A stretch of 28,171 bases of DNA, from NCBI GenBank assembly GCA_041482015.1, contig JBGPCZ010000072.1, positions 1 to 28,171 of the forward strand. The letters run 5' to 3'. A model generated the notes under the pieces. It was given only the letters and a program-made list of their open reading frames with translations. It was not told where the DNA came from and ran no database searches. This stretch comes from JACQFK01 sp041482015 (GTDB lineage Bacteria; Planctomycetota; MHYJ01; JACPRB01). The stretch's first letter is position 1; the number at the start of each line of letters is the position of its first letter. The position numbers and the translations under genes are program-made. Positions 22,154-28,171 of this stretch are shown here, piece by piece.

Positions 22154-22516
22154 ATGAGCTGGAGTGAAGCGATCTTGGCGAGGCTAAGATCATCTGCAAA
22201 GCAATTGGTCATCTGGTTTCTTGTGGGTCTTGCGACCTTCACACTTGCGCTTGTTTGTTCTGTGTATGGCGAGCACTCGGAGGGGGAGCTCCAGAGATTG
22301 GGAATTAGGGGTCTGTCGGTTGAAACCAAGCTCGGGCTGTTCCTGGCTCCCTACATGCCTCTAATCTGTGCCGGGGCAAGCCTAGGCATCCTGGCTCTCT
22401 GGAGTCGAATCAAGTCCGATCTTCAGCTCGTGAGCGTGGCTTACGGTCTCGCATTTGTTGCGCTCTCTTGCTTCCTGTTGTACGGGCTAATAATGCCATT
22501 CAGATATCAGGCGTAA
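22154..22516 (+). CDS. Small membrane protein, unknown function
   Basis: I do not recognise this 120-aa protein. Three hydrophobic stretches suggest three membrane helices, at about residues 16-38 (LVIWFLVGLATFTLALV), 66-87 and 95-117. A soluble loop with GEHSEGELQRLGIRGLSVETK lies between the first and second. AAGGAG at 22139-22144, 9 nt before ATG 22154, is a good ribosome binding site. A two-codon frame, ATG AAA TGA (22149-22157), overlaps the start. Base composition is visibly lower in GC than all neighbours, and it uses codons such as AGA, TTG, ATA and CTT that the others avoid. Together with the flanking inverted repeat this suggests transfer from another source. Confidence 0.72.
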   Translation: MSWSEAILARLRSSAKQLVIWFLVGLATFTLALVCSVYGEHSEGELQRLGIRGLSVETKLGLFLAPYMPLICAGASLGILALWSRIKSDLQLVSVAYGLAFVALSCFLLYGLIMPFRYQA

Positions 22517-22578
22517 CAAGTAGCCGGAGTTTTTCACGAGCGAGCTGGAGTTGGATACCCACCCTACACCAAGTAAAA

Positions 22579-22608
22579 CTTTGTGATCTTTGTGTCTTTG
22601 TGGTGAAT
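22579..22608. repeat. Right arm of the CACAAAG-type inverted repeat
   Basis: On the minus strand this reads ATTCACCACAAAG, then ACACAAAG and ATCACAAAG, starting at the TAA stop of the RDD gene. Positions 22588-22608 form the 20/21 inverted match to 22093-22113. The 8-9-base period (CACAAAGA) is plain, so this is both an inverted-repeat arm and a short tandem repeat. Confidence 0.75.
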
Positions 22609-24134
22609 TAAGCCTCCGCGGTCGGGCGCTCCCGGACGACGATCGTGCCGGCGAGCAGGTCGCCCAGCCGCTGGCGGTGCCGCGTGTTGGCCATCACGAG
22701 GATGGCCGGAAGGCCGACGTCCGCGTCGGGGAGACGGACGAGGTTCCGCATCAGGGCCCCCACCAGGGTCGCGCGCGATCCGTCGGCCTGCAGGACCTTG
22801 AGGCCGAGGATCTTCTTTCCGAGGGTCCAGCCCAGCGTGGACTCCATGAGGGCATGGTAGGCGGCCTTCGCCGCGAACGCGGCGCCCGCGACGGTCCAGA
22901 ACCCCAGGTCGAACGGCTCGGACGCCTCGGCGGTCGCGCTCATGAATTCCGACAGGACGGCCAGGGCCGGCGGGACGACGATCAGGGTGTCGAGGACCTG
23001 GGCCATCGACCGTTCGAGCACGTCGGCATAGGGCCGGCCCTCCGCGGACCGCGCCCCCGGGGTCATGACCCGGCCCCGCTCCCGGAACATCGAGATGCCG
23101 AGGAAGATGAGCGCGACGGCGCACGTGAACAGGAGGATTGGCGCGTACGCCCCCGCGACCCGCCGCCAGAACGGCTCGACGGCGACCGGGAGGAGCCGCG
23201 CCCCGGACTCGGGGAGGAGTGACCCGGCCGGGGCCTTTCCCGCCAGGACCATCGTCTCGCGCGTCAGGACCACGACGAGGCGGTCTGCCGCCGAGGCGGC
23301 GGCCAGGCCGGTGACGCCGCGGCCGAACAGGAGCACCGGGTCGAGGAACTTGATCTGCCCGGGCGGCGGGGGCTGCCCGCACTCCGCGCAACATTGGAGG
23401 CGGAGCGTCACGGCGTGGAACGTCCGGTCCGCGCGTCGGTAGGAGACGAGGAGGATCCGGTCCTTGACGAGGACCGCGTCCCAATAGTCCGATGCCTCCT
23501 CGAACGTGGTGCGGGGGACAAAGGTCGCCCCGTCGAAGAGCGCGGTCCGGATGCGCGTCGACCCGGCGTCGCGCCAGGCGACGAGCGGGCCACGGGTTCC
23601 GTCCATGCTTGCGACGGGCCGGACGGGCCTTTTGGATTCCGCGACCTCGATCTCGGCCGACCAGCCCGCCGCCGTCCGGTGGCGCGCGAGGATCTTCCCC
23701 TCGTTCCAGCCGAAGATCCACATCCGCCCGCGCGCGGGGTCGACCACCGCGTCCCGCACGTCCCACGGCTGCCCGAGATCCTCGCCGCGGACCGTGTCGC
23801 CGCCGCGGAGGAAGGAGACGTGCGAGCCGAAGAAGGCGGTGGTTTCGTCCCCCTCGGAGAGGATAGCGGCCGCGTCGCCGCCGAACGAGATCGAGCCGCG
23901 GACGCCCAGGTCGGGGTCGAGGATGACGAGTCGCGCGCCCGGCCCGGAATCTTCGCTCGGGACGATCGTGCGGTGGACGACCGCGACGCCGCCGGCGGCG
24001 GCCGCCACGCGCGGCCGGTTGTACTCCTCCTTCTGGAGGCCGAGGTGGAGCTGGGCCAGGAGGAGCAGGGAACAGCCGATGGCGATCGAAGTGGCGAACC
24101 GGCGGCGGCGGGCGTAGAACTCCGAGACCGGCAT
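22608..24134 (-). CDS. RDD-domain membrane protein with large sensor-like N-terminal region
   Basis: This 508-aa protein has an N-terminal membrane segment (about residues 13-31), then about 270 residues of beta-rich sequence with repeated short strands and Trp/Gly turns (for example GRMWIFGWNEGKILARH), which could be an extracytoplasmic beta-propeller. A Cys cluster CCAEC lies near 250. After a second membrane segment (APILLFTCAVALIFLGISMF, about 315-335) comes a C-terminal RDD domain of about 150 residues, with RSMAQVLDTLIVVPP, GWTLGKKILGLKVL and a final GDLLAGTIVVRER. RDD proteins are membrane proteins of varied and mostly unclear role, some linked to ion or solute transport. The start ATG 24134 is 18 nt after the dodecin stop, so the two are probably cotranscribed. 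Confidence 0.82.
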   Translation of the reverse strand: MPVSEFYARRRRFATSIAIGCSLLLLAQLHLGLQKEEYNRPRVAAAAGGVAVVHRTIVPSEDSGPGARLVILDPDLGVRGSISFGGDAAAILSEGDETTAFFGSHVSFLRGGDTVRGEDLGQPWDVRDAVVDPARGRMWIFGWNEGKILARHRTAAGWSAEIEVAESKRPVRPVASMDGTRGPLVAWRDAGSTRIRTALFDGATFVPRTTFEEASDYWDAVLVKDRILLVSYRRADRTFHAVTLRLQCCAECGQPPPPGQIKFLDPVLLFGRGVTGLAAASAADRLVVVLTRETMVLAGKAPAGSLLPESGARLLPVAVEPFWRRVAGAYAPILLFTCAVALIFLGISMFRERGRVMTPGARSAEGRPYADVLERSMAQVLDTLIVVPPALAVLSEFMSATAEASEPFDLGFWTVAGAAFAAKAAYHALMESTLGWTLGKKILGLKVLQADGSRATLVGALMRNLVRLPDADVGLPAILVMANTRHRQRLGDLLAGTIVVRERPTAEA

Positions 24135-24152
24135 GGGGCCCGGCGTCTCCGG

Positions 24153-24356
24153 CTACTCCTCGAGCACGAAGGTGATCTTGAGGGAGACGCGGTACTCCTG
24201 GACCTTCCCCTTGGAAACCTTCGCCTTGACCGAGACGACCTCCATGCCGGTGATGCCGCGGAGGGTCTTGGAGGCGCGCTTGAGGCCCTCCTCGATGGCC
24301 TCCTGGATCCCCTTGGAGGAGGAGGCGGTGATCTCGGTGACGCGGGCGACGGCCAT
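24153..24356 (-). CDS. Dodecin family protein lacking the flavin-stacking Trp
   Basis: Dodecins are small beta-alpha-beta-beta proteins that form hollow 12-mers. Many bind and store flavins. The 67-aa product fits throughout, with VARVTEITASSSKGIQEAIEEG (helix after strand 1), RASKTLRGITG and the final YRVSLKITFVLEE. The protein contains no tryptophan. The position that usually carries a Trp in the WFEV or GAWV segment reads GMEV (37-40). A flavin role is therefore doubtful. Calcium-binding dodecin-like proteins without flavin are known. ATG 24356 is supported by a promoter 7 nt upstream. It is followed by the RDD gene in the same direction. Confidence 0.88.
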   Translation of the reverse strand: MAVARVTEITASSSKGIQEAIEEGLKRASKTLRGITGMEVVSVKAKVSKGKVQEYRVSLKITFVLEE

Positions 24357-24363
24357 GCGAGCG

Positions 24364-24392
24364 ACTGTAGCCGTCGACGCGGGCGCCGTCAA
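24364..24392 (-). promoter_or_regulatory. Dodecin promoter, minus strand
   Basis: TTGACG (24392-24387), a 17-bp spacer and TACAGT (24369-24364) on the minus strand. The -10 box ends 7 nt before the dodecin ATG. It is back-to-back with the hisS promoter: the two -35 boxes are 13 bp apart. Confidence 0.65.
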
Positions 24393-24405
24393 GCAAGAAA
24401 AGCCG

Positions 24406-24434
24406 TTGAGCGACGCCCCCCGATCGGCTAGAAT
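24406..24434 (+). promoter_or_regulatory. hisS promoter
   Basis: TTGAGC (24406-24411), a 17-bp spacer and TAGAAT (24429-24434). The -10 box ends 9 nt before the hisS ATG, so no leader is available for a T-box or other 5' regulatory RNA. Confidence 0.65.
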
Positions 24435-24443
24435 CCCGCCGCC

Positions 24444-25691
24444 ATGAACTTCCGCGCCCCCGAGGGCACGCACGACGTCCTGCCCGAGGAGGTCGCCCGG
24501 TGGCGGCGGCTCGAGGACGCCGCGCGCTCGTGCTTCGACCGGTTCGGCTACGAGGAGATCCGCACGCCCGTCTTCGAGTACACCTCCCTCTTCCACAAGT
24601 CCAGCGGCGAGACGACCGACATCGTCGAGAAGGAGATGTTCACGTTCGGCGATCCCGAGGACACGAACGGCACCTACTCGCTCCGGCCGGAGCTGACCCC
24701 CGGCGTCATCCGCGCGCTGGTCGAGGCCAACCTCTTCGCGAAGCGGGCCGCGTGGAAGCTCTGGTACCTCGGGCCGGCGTTCCGGAAGGAGCGGCCCCAG
24801 AAGGGGCGCTTCCGCCAGTTCACGCAGCTCGGCGTCGAGGCCGTCGGGTCGGCCGATCCGCTTGTCGACGCGGAGACGATGATCCTCCTCGCGGATATCC
24901 TCGACAAGGTCGGCGTGGCGTCGAAGCTCCGGATCAACTCGATCGGCTGCGGCGAGTGCCGCGGCGGCTATCGCGAGGTCCTCAAGAACGCGGTGCGTCC
25001 GCTGCTCCCGACCCTCTGCGCGAACTGCAACAAGCGCATCGACCGGAACGTCTTCCGCATCCTCGACTGCAAGGTCGACGCGGAGAAGACGCAGAACCTG
25101 CCGGCGGCGATCGATCACACGTGCGAGAAGTGCAAGGCGCACATGAAGGCGGTCGAGGGCGCCCTGCGCGACGCGAAGGTCGAGTACCGGATCGACCCGC
25201 GGATTGTGCGCGGCCTGGATTACTACACGCGGACCGTCTACGAGTTCAGCTCCTCCGCGCTCGGGGCGCAGAACGCGATCGCGGGCGGCGGGCGGTACGA
25301 CACGCTGGTCCGCGACATGGGCGGGCCGGACGTCGGCTCCGTCGGCTTCGCGGCCGGCATGGAGCGCATCCTGCTCGCGATGAAGGAGGGGGCGGCCGCG
25401 CGGGCGATGGACTTCTTCGGCGTGGCCGTCGACGAGTCGCTCCGGGGGAAGGTCTTCTCGATGGTCACCGAGCTCCGCCGCGCGGGGCTCTCCGGGGACA
25501 TGGATTTCGAGGGGCGGAGCGTCAAGGCGCAGATGAGGAGCGCGAACCGGTCGGGCGCAAGGTATGCTCTGTTCATCGGGCCGTCGGAGGCCGCACAGAA
25601 CCAGGTGAAGCTGAAGGATATGAAAGAGGGCGCCGAGCGCCTGGTGTCGCTCGACGAGGCGAAGGCCGCCCTCCGGGGAGGAACGACGTGA
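24444..25691 (+). CDS. hisS: Histidyl-tRNA synthetase
   Basis: HisRS charges tRNA-His with histidine. The 415-aa product has the N-terminal FRAPEGTHDVLPEE, class II motif 1 around YEEIRTPVFEYTSLF, motif 2 near WYLGPAFRKERPQKGRFRQFTQLGVE, the histidine-binding RGLDYYTRTVYEF and motif 3 around GSVGFAAGMERILLAM. An internal segment with several Cys pairs (CGEC, CANC, CEKC) may bind zinc, as seen in many bacterial HisRS of this type. The C-terminal anticodon-binding domain is complete. ATG 24444 is supported by the promoter. The stop overlaps the GTG of the following lipoprotein gene. Confidence 0.97.
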   Translation: MNFRAPEGTHDVLPEEVARWRRLEDAARSCFDRFGYEEIRTPVFEYTSLFHKSSGETTDIVEKEMFTFGDPEDTNGTYSLRPELTPGVIRALVEANLFAKRAAWKLWYLGPAFRKERPQKGRFRQFTQLGVEAVGSADPLVDAETMILLADILDKVGVASKLRINSIGCGECRGGYREVLKNAVRPLLPTLCANCNKRIDRNVFRILDCKVDAEKTQNLPAAIDHTCEKCKAHMKAVEGALRDAKVEYRIDPRIVRGLDYYTRTVYEFSSSALGAQNAIAGGGRYDTLVRDMGGPDVGSVGFAAGMERILLAMKEGAAARAMDFFGVAVDESLRGKVFSMVTELRRAGLSGDMDFEGRSVKAQMRSANRSGARYALFIGPSEAAQNQVKLKDMKEGAERLVSLDEAKAALRGGTT

Positions 25692-26239
25692 GAAAAATGA
25701 TCGCGGTGTTCGCGCTGCTCGCCTCCTGCGAGCCGTTCCCGAACGAGGCCGACGCGCAGCAGGAGGACGCGAAGATCGCGTTCGAGCGCTGGAAGGACTT
25801 CATGATCGCGGGCAAGGTCCGCGAATGCCTGGAGATGATGACGCTGAGCCTGCGGTCGCAATGGGTCTACGACCGCATGAACGAGGGCGACCATACGGCC
25901 CTGATGTGGAAGACCCGGCTGCAGGGCGGCGCGCGGACCGACCTCGACCTGTGGTACTCGCAGGCGGGCCTGGACACGACCCGGGGCCGGGTCACAACGC
26001 TCCCGGGCAGCGTCCTCGCCGATCCCTCGCTCACGCCGCTCCTCCTCGGGTACCTGCAGGACGCGCAGCCCGAGATCGCTCGTGACTTCAAGCAGCTCAA
26101 GGTCACGCAGGTCAGCACGGACCAGATGGGCGTGACGGTGGTCATCCGCAACCGCGCCAACGAGCCGGAGATCTACGGCATGGTGGACGAGGGCGGCTCG
26201 TGGAAGGTGGACGGCCACCGCAAGAGGGCGCCGCGGTAG
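25688..26239 (+). CDS. Predicted lipoprotein, unknown function
   Basis: The 183-aa product starts with a compact lipoprotein signal peptide, MRKMIAVFALLASC, whose lipobox LASC puts the lipidated cysteine at residue 14. The mature part contains a helical region (EDAKIAFERWKDFMIAGKVRECLEMM) and a C-terminal half with a strand ending in VVIRNRANEPEIYGMVDEGGSWKVDG. This pattern resembles NTF2-like or DUF4878-type lipoproteins, but I cannot assign a family. GTG 25688 (overlapping the hisS stop as GTGA) is preferred over ATG 25697, because it keeps the basic Arg-Lys before the hydrophobic core. It is cotranscribed with hisS and converges with the next gene 16 nt away. Confidence 0.8.
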   Translation: MRKMIAVFALLASCEPFPNEADAQQEDAKIAFERWKDFMIAGKVRECLEMMTLSLRSQWVYDRMNEGDHTALMWKTRLQGGARTDLDLWYSQAGLDTTRGRVTTLPGSVLADPSLTPLLLGYLQDAQPEIARDFKQLKVTQVSTDQMGVTVVIRNRANEPEIYGMVDEGGSWKVDGHRKRAPR

Positions 26240-26255
26240 TAGGTAGCCAGGTCGC

Positions 26256-27023
26256 TCAGCGGCCGACTTCGAGACGCTCGCCGAATCTCCGCGGGATGTG
26301 CTTGATCGCGAAGATCTTGTCCATCGTCTTCTTGAAGTCGTAGTCCACGCGCCGGAACTCCACCACCTGCGACTCGGGATCCCAGATCACGTAGCACGAG
26401 CGCGTGTCGCGGTCGCGCGGCTGGCCGACCGAGCCGATGTTCACGTAGTACTTCCGGCCGTCGGCGAGCTTCACCTTGTTGGCGAACGCGCGCGGGGGGT
26501 AGAACTTGAAATCCTCGGTGAAGACGCCCGGCTCGTGCGTGTGGCCGCAGAAGCAGGCATGCTTGATCATGGAGAAGATCTCCTCCATCTTCTCCTTGTC
26601 CTGCACGTCGTGGGGCCGCACGTACTCCTTGGTCCGGTTGCGCGGCGAGGCGTGGAGGTAGGTGACGTGGTCCTCCTCGCGGATGTCCGGCAGGTCGCCC
26701 AGGTAGTTCCACATCTTGTGGTTGTCTTCCTTCGACCCCGTCTGGTCGTTGAGCTGGTTGCGCGTCCAGTCGATCGCCTGGGCGGCCTCGGGGTTGAAGT
26801 CGAGCGCGAGGAAGAGGAGCGCGTCCTCGTGGTTCCCGCGGAGGGACCACGACCAGTTGAAGGCGTGCTTGAGCATCTCGCGGGGATTGGGGCCGTAGCC
26901 GATGAGATCGCCGAGGCAATAGATCTGGTCAACTCCCTGCGAGCTGATGTCGGCGAGGACGGCTTCGAGGGCTTCGATGTTCGAGTGGAGGTCGGAAATC
27001 AGCGCGACCTTCTTGGTGCTCAT
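26256..27023 (-). CDS. Calcineurin-like metallophosphoesterase, YfcE/UshA-type small form
   Basis: This 255-aa cytoplasmic protein has all metal-binding motifs of the family: DLHSN with D11 and H13, GDLIGYG with D39, GNHE with N64 and H65, a His in YLHASP and GHTHEPG. It lacks a signal peptide and accessory domains. Proteins of this type act on phosphodiesters or protein phosphates in the cytosol, and the natural substrate here is unknown. The C-terminal region IGSVGQPRDRD is typical of the family. ATG 27023 is supported by a promoter 12 nt upstream. It converges with the lipoprotein gene. Confidence 0.9.
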   Translation of the reverse strand: MSTKKVALISDLHSNIEALEAVLADISSQGVDQIYCLGDLIGYGPNPREMLKHAFNWSWSLRGNHEDALLFLALDFNPEAAQAIDWTRNQLNDQTGSKEDNHKMWNYLGDLPDIREEDHVTYLHASPRNRTKEYVRPHDVQDKEKMEEIFSMIKHACFCGHTHEPGVFTEDFKFYPPRAFANKVKLADGRKYYVNIGSVGQPRDRDTRSCYVIWDPESQVVEFRRVDYDFKKTMDKIFAIKHIPRRFGERLEVGR

Positions 27024-27035
27024 GGGTCAGTCGTT

Positions 27036-27063
27036 AGTCTAGCACGCCCGGAACTCAAATCAA
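27036..27063 (-). promoter_or_regulatory. Metallophosphoesterase promoter, minus strand
   Basis: TTGATT (27063-27058), a 16-bp spacer and TAGACT (27041-27036) on the minus strand, ending 12 nt before the ATG. The -35 box overlaps the stop codon of the FlhB-like gene. Confidence 0.55.
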
Positions 27064-27323
27064 GTATACATCCCGTTCATCCGGTATAGGTACGCCAGCA
27101 CCTCCGCGACCGCTTTGTAGAGCTCGGCCGGGACCCACTCGCCCAGGTCGAGCTTCACCAGGACTTCGGCCAGGTCCGTGTCGCGGTGGACCGGTACGCC
27201 GTGGCGGCGGGCGATCTCGAGGATGCGCTCCGCGACCGCCCCGCGCCCCTTGGCCACGACCCGCGGGGCATCGTCCGCCCCCCTCAGGTATCTCAGGGCC
27301 ACCGCCATCTGCCGGTCGCTCAC
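27060..27323 (-). CDS. FlhB C-terminal-like (YlqH/FhlB-type) export-switch protein
   Basis: The 87-aa product matches the soluble C-terminal domain of the flagellar/type III export switch protein FlhB, without the membrane part. It has AVALRYLRG, APRVVAKGRGAVAERILEIARRHGVPVHRD, and DLGEWVPAELYKAVAEVLAYLYRMN. The autocleavage NPTH motif that precedes this region in full FlhB is not present: the segment starts after it. Stand-alone proteins of this kind (B. subtilis YlqH is the known example) occur beside FliK-like genes. The GTG start overlaps the upstream gene's TGA (GTGA), so the pair is coupled. Confidence 0.85.
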   Translation of the reverse strand: MSDRQMAVALRYLRGADDAPRVVAKGRGAVAERILEIARRHGVPVHRDTDLAEVLVKLDLGEWVPAELYKAVAEVLAYLYRMNGMYT

Positions 27324-28171
27324 AGCTTCACGTCCAGCGTGATCTCCCCGTCGGGCGCGGCAAAGACGTCGAAGATCGACTCGCGCTCCAGCGTCGACAC
27401 GAGCTCCGCCGCGATCGACGCCTCGTATCCCTGAGCCTTCAGGGACTCCGCCAGGCCGCCCGCCCCCCGCTCGAGGTGGGACTTGACCCCGCGCTCGCGG
27501 ACGCGGAACCGGACGCGGAGGGTCCGGCCCGCGGAGTCGAGTCGCGCGCGGACGAACCCGATGCGGCTCAGGTCCGCGTCGAGCGTCACGGAGAACCGGG
27601 GGCCGGCCTCCGCGGATCCGGGCTTGTCGGGCTCGCGCCGGATGCGGAGCGGGACGTGGACGAGCCGGCCGTCGGCGCGGAGCGGGATCTCGAGGGCCAG
27701 CACGCCGTCGTCCCGGAGCCGCGCGAGCTGGTTGACGAGGCGCACGTCGGTCATCCGCTGGGCGGCATCGAGGACCGCGCCGCGAGCGTCGCGCGCCTGG
27801 GCAAGCTCGGGAATCGACGCGATCTCGCGCCGCTCCAGCTGGTGAAGCTCCTGGAGGACCTGCCGCAGCGCCTCCTTCGGAAGCTGCGGGAGAGCGCGCG
27901 CGGTTTCGTCGAGCGTCTCCGGCGTAGCGGCGCGCACCAGGCGCAGGGCCTGGTCCAGCCTCGCGGGGACCTCCTGCGCGGGCACCTCGGCGGGCGCGGC
28001 GGCGCCGACGATCTCGATCAGCCGGTCGATCATCTGGAGTCGCGGCGATCCCTCCAGCACCTGCGCGACGGCCTCCTCGAGCGCGGCAGTCGGTGGCCCG
28101 GCCAGGAGCGGGGCGGTGACCGCGACGTCGGCGGGCGCGGCGGCGGTCCGTTCCCCGAGCGCCTCGACCAG
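27320..28171 (-). CDS. FliK-like hook-length-control C-terminal domain protein (partial, 5' end outside window)
   Basis: The frame is open from the right window edge (28171) to the TGA at 27320, giving at least 283 residues. A GTG at 28060 exists, but the reading frame upstream stays open and coding-like (LVEALGERTAAAPADVAV), so the gene is most likely cut by the edge. The N-terminal part is Ala/Pro/Glu-rich and helical (for example LDQALRLVRAATPETLDETARALPQLPKEALRQVL, in pieces). The last 120 residues look like the FliK C-terminal domain: VLALEIPLRADGRLVHVPLRI, a strand set FSVTLDADLSRIGFVRARLD and TLRVRFRVRERGVKSHLERG. FliK controls hook or needle length by contacting FlhB, which fits the coupled FlhB-like gene downstream. 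Similarity is at the pattern level only. Confidence 0.7.
   Translation of the reverse strand: MVEALGERTAAAPADVAVTAPLLAGPPTAALEEAVAQVLEGSPRLQMIDRLIEIVGAAAPAEVPAQEVPARLDQALRLVRAATPETLDETARALPQLPKEALRQVLQELHQLERREIASIPELAQARDARGAVLDAAQRMTDVRLVNQLARLRDDGVLALEIPLRADGRLVHVPLRIRREPDKPGSAEAGPRFSVTLDADLSRIGFVRARLDSAGRTLRVRFRVRERGVKSHLERGAGGLAESLKAQGYEASIAAELVSTLERESIFDVFAAPDGEITLDVKL

Noticed and set aside
22564..24396. A 610-codon minus-strand frame over the RDD and dodecin genes
   Set aside because: It is in a different frame from both recognised proteins and is of low-complexity Arg/Pro/Gly composition.

Overview
The window is a gene-dense, high-GC bacterial chromosome segment with almost only housekeeping genes. 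WaaA (Kdo transferase), an LspA-type lipoprotein pathway and a WbaP-like sugar-phosphate transferase point to a diderm (LPS-type) envelope. From memory of family alignments, the S7, SecA and DksA-like proteins resemble those of Planctomycetota or a related deep lineage. This assignment is an inference (about 60% sure) and rests on no search.

Layout. (1) 1-5805: the 3' part of rpoC, then rpsL-rpsG and an unusual fusA. (2) 5806-6205: a gene-free 400-bp gap where tuf would often sit. It holds a minus-strand consensus promoter followed within a few dozen bases by an intrinsic terminator (candidate small RNA) and the promoter of the next operon. (3) 6206-10960: rpsJ-rplD-rplW-rplB-rpsS-rplV-rpsC-rplP-rpmC, without rplC, cut short after rpmC and ending in a DksA/TraR-like gene. 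(4) 10969-12443: lspA-pyrD, ending in a perfect 24-bp palindrome. (5) 12516-20663: a small secreted protein, secA, waaA, metK, ahcY and a glycosyltransferase, probably one transcription unit. (6) 20676-22088: a membrane sugar-phosphate transferase. (7) 22093-22608: a lower-GC segment with one small membrane protein, bounded by a 21-bp inverted repeat. (8) 22608-24356 (minus): dodecin and an RDD-domain membrane protein. (9) 24444-26239: hisS and a lipoprotein. (10) 26256-28171 (minus): a metallophosphoesterase, an FlhB C-terminal-like protein and a FliK-like protein running off the edge.

The strongest non-gene signal is a repeated promoter architecture. Nine genes (rpsL, fusA, rpsJ, lspA, the small secreted gene, the sugar transferase, dodecin, hisS and the phosphoesterase) have a sigma70-like -35/-10 pair with 16-17 bp spacing, and the -10 box ends only 7-15 nt before the start codon, mostly 7-9. 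Their mRNAs are therefore predicted to be leaderless or nearly so, while several operon-internal genes have Shine-Dalgarno sequences.

Other points worth attention: Arg at the S12 streptomycin position 88, an EF-G whose domain IV tip lacks the usual residues, a glycosyltransferase with no ATG/GTG/TTG where its N-terminus should begin, and short-period repeats just after several stop codons. I saw no CRISPR array, tRNA, rRNA or recognisable transposase.
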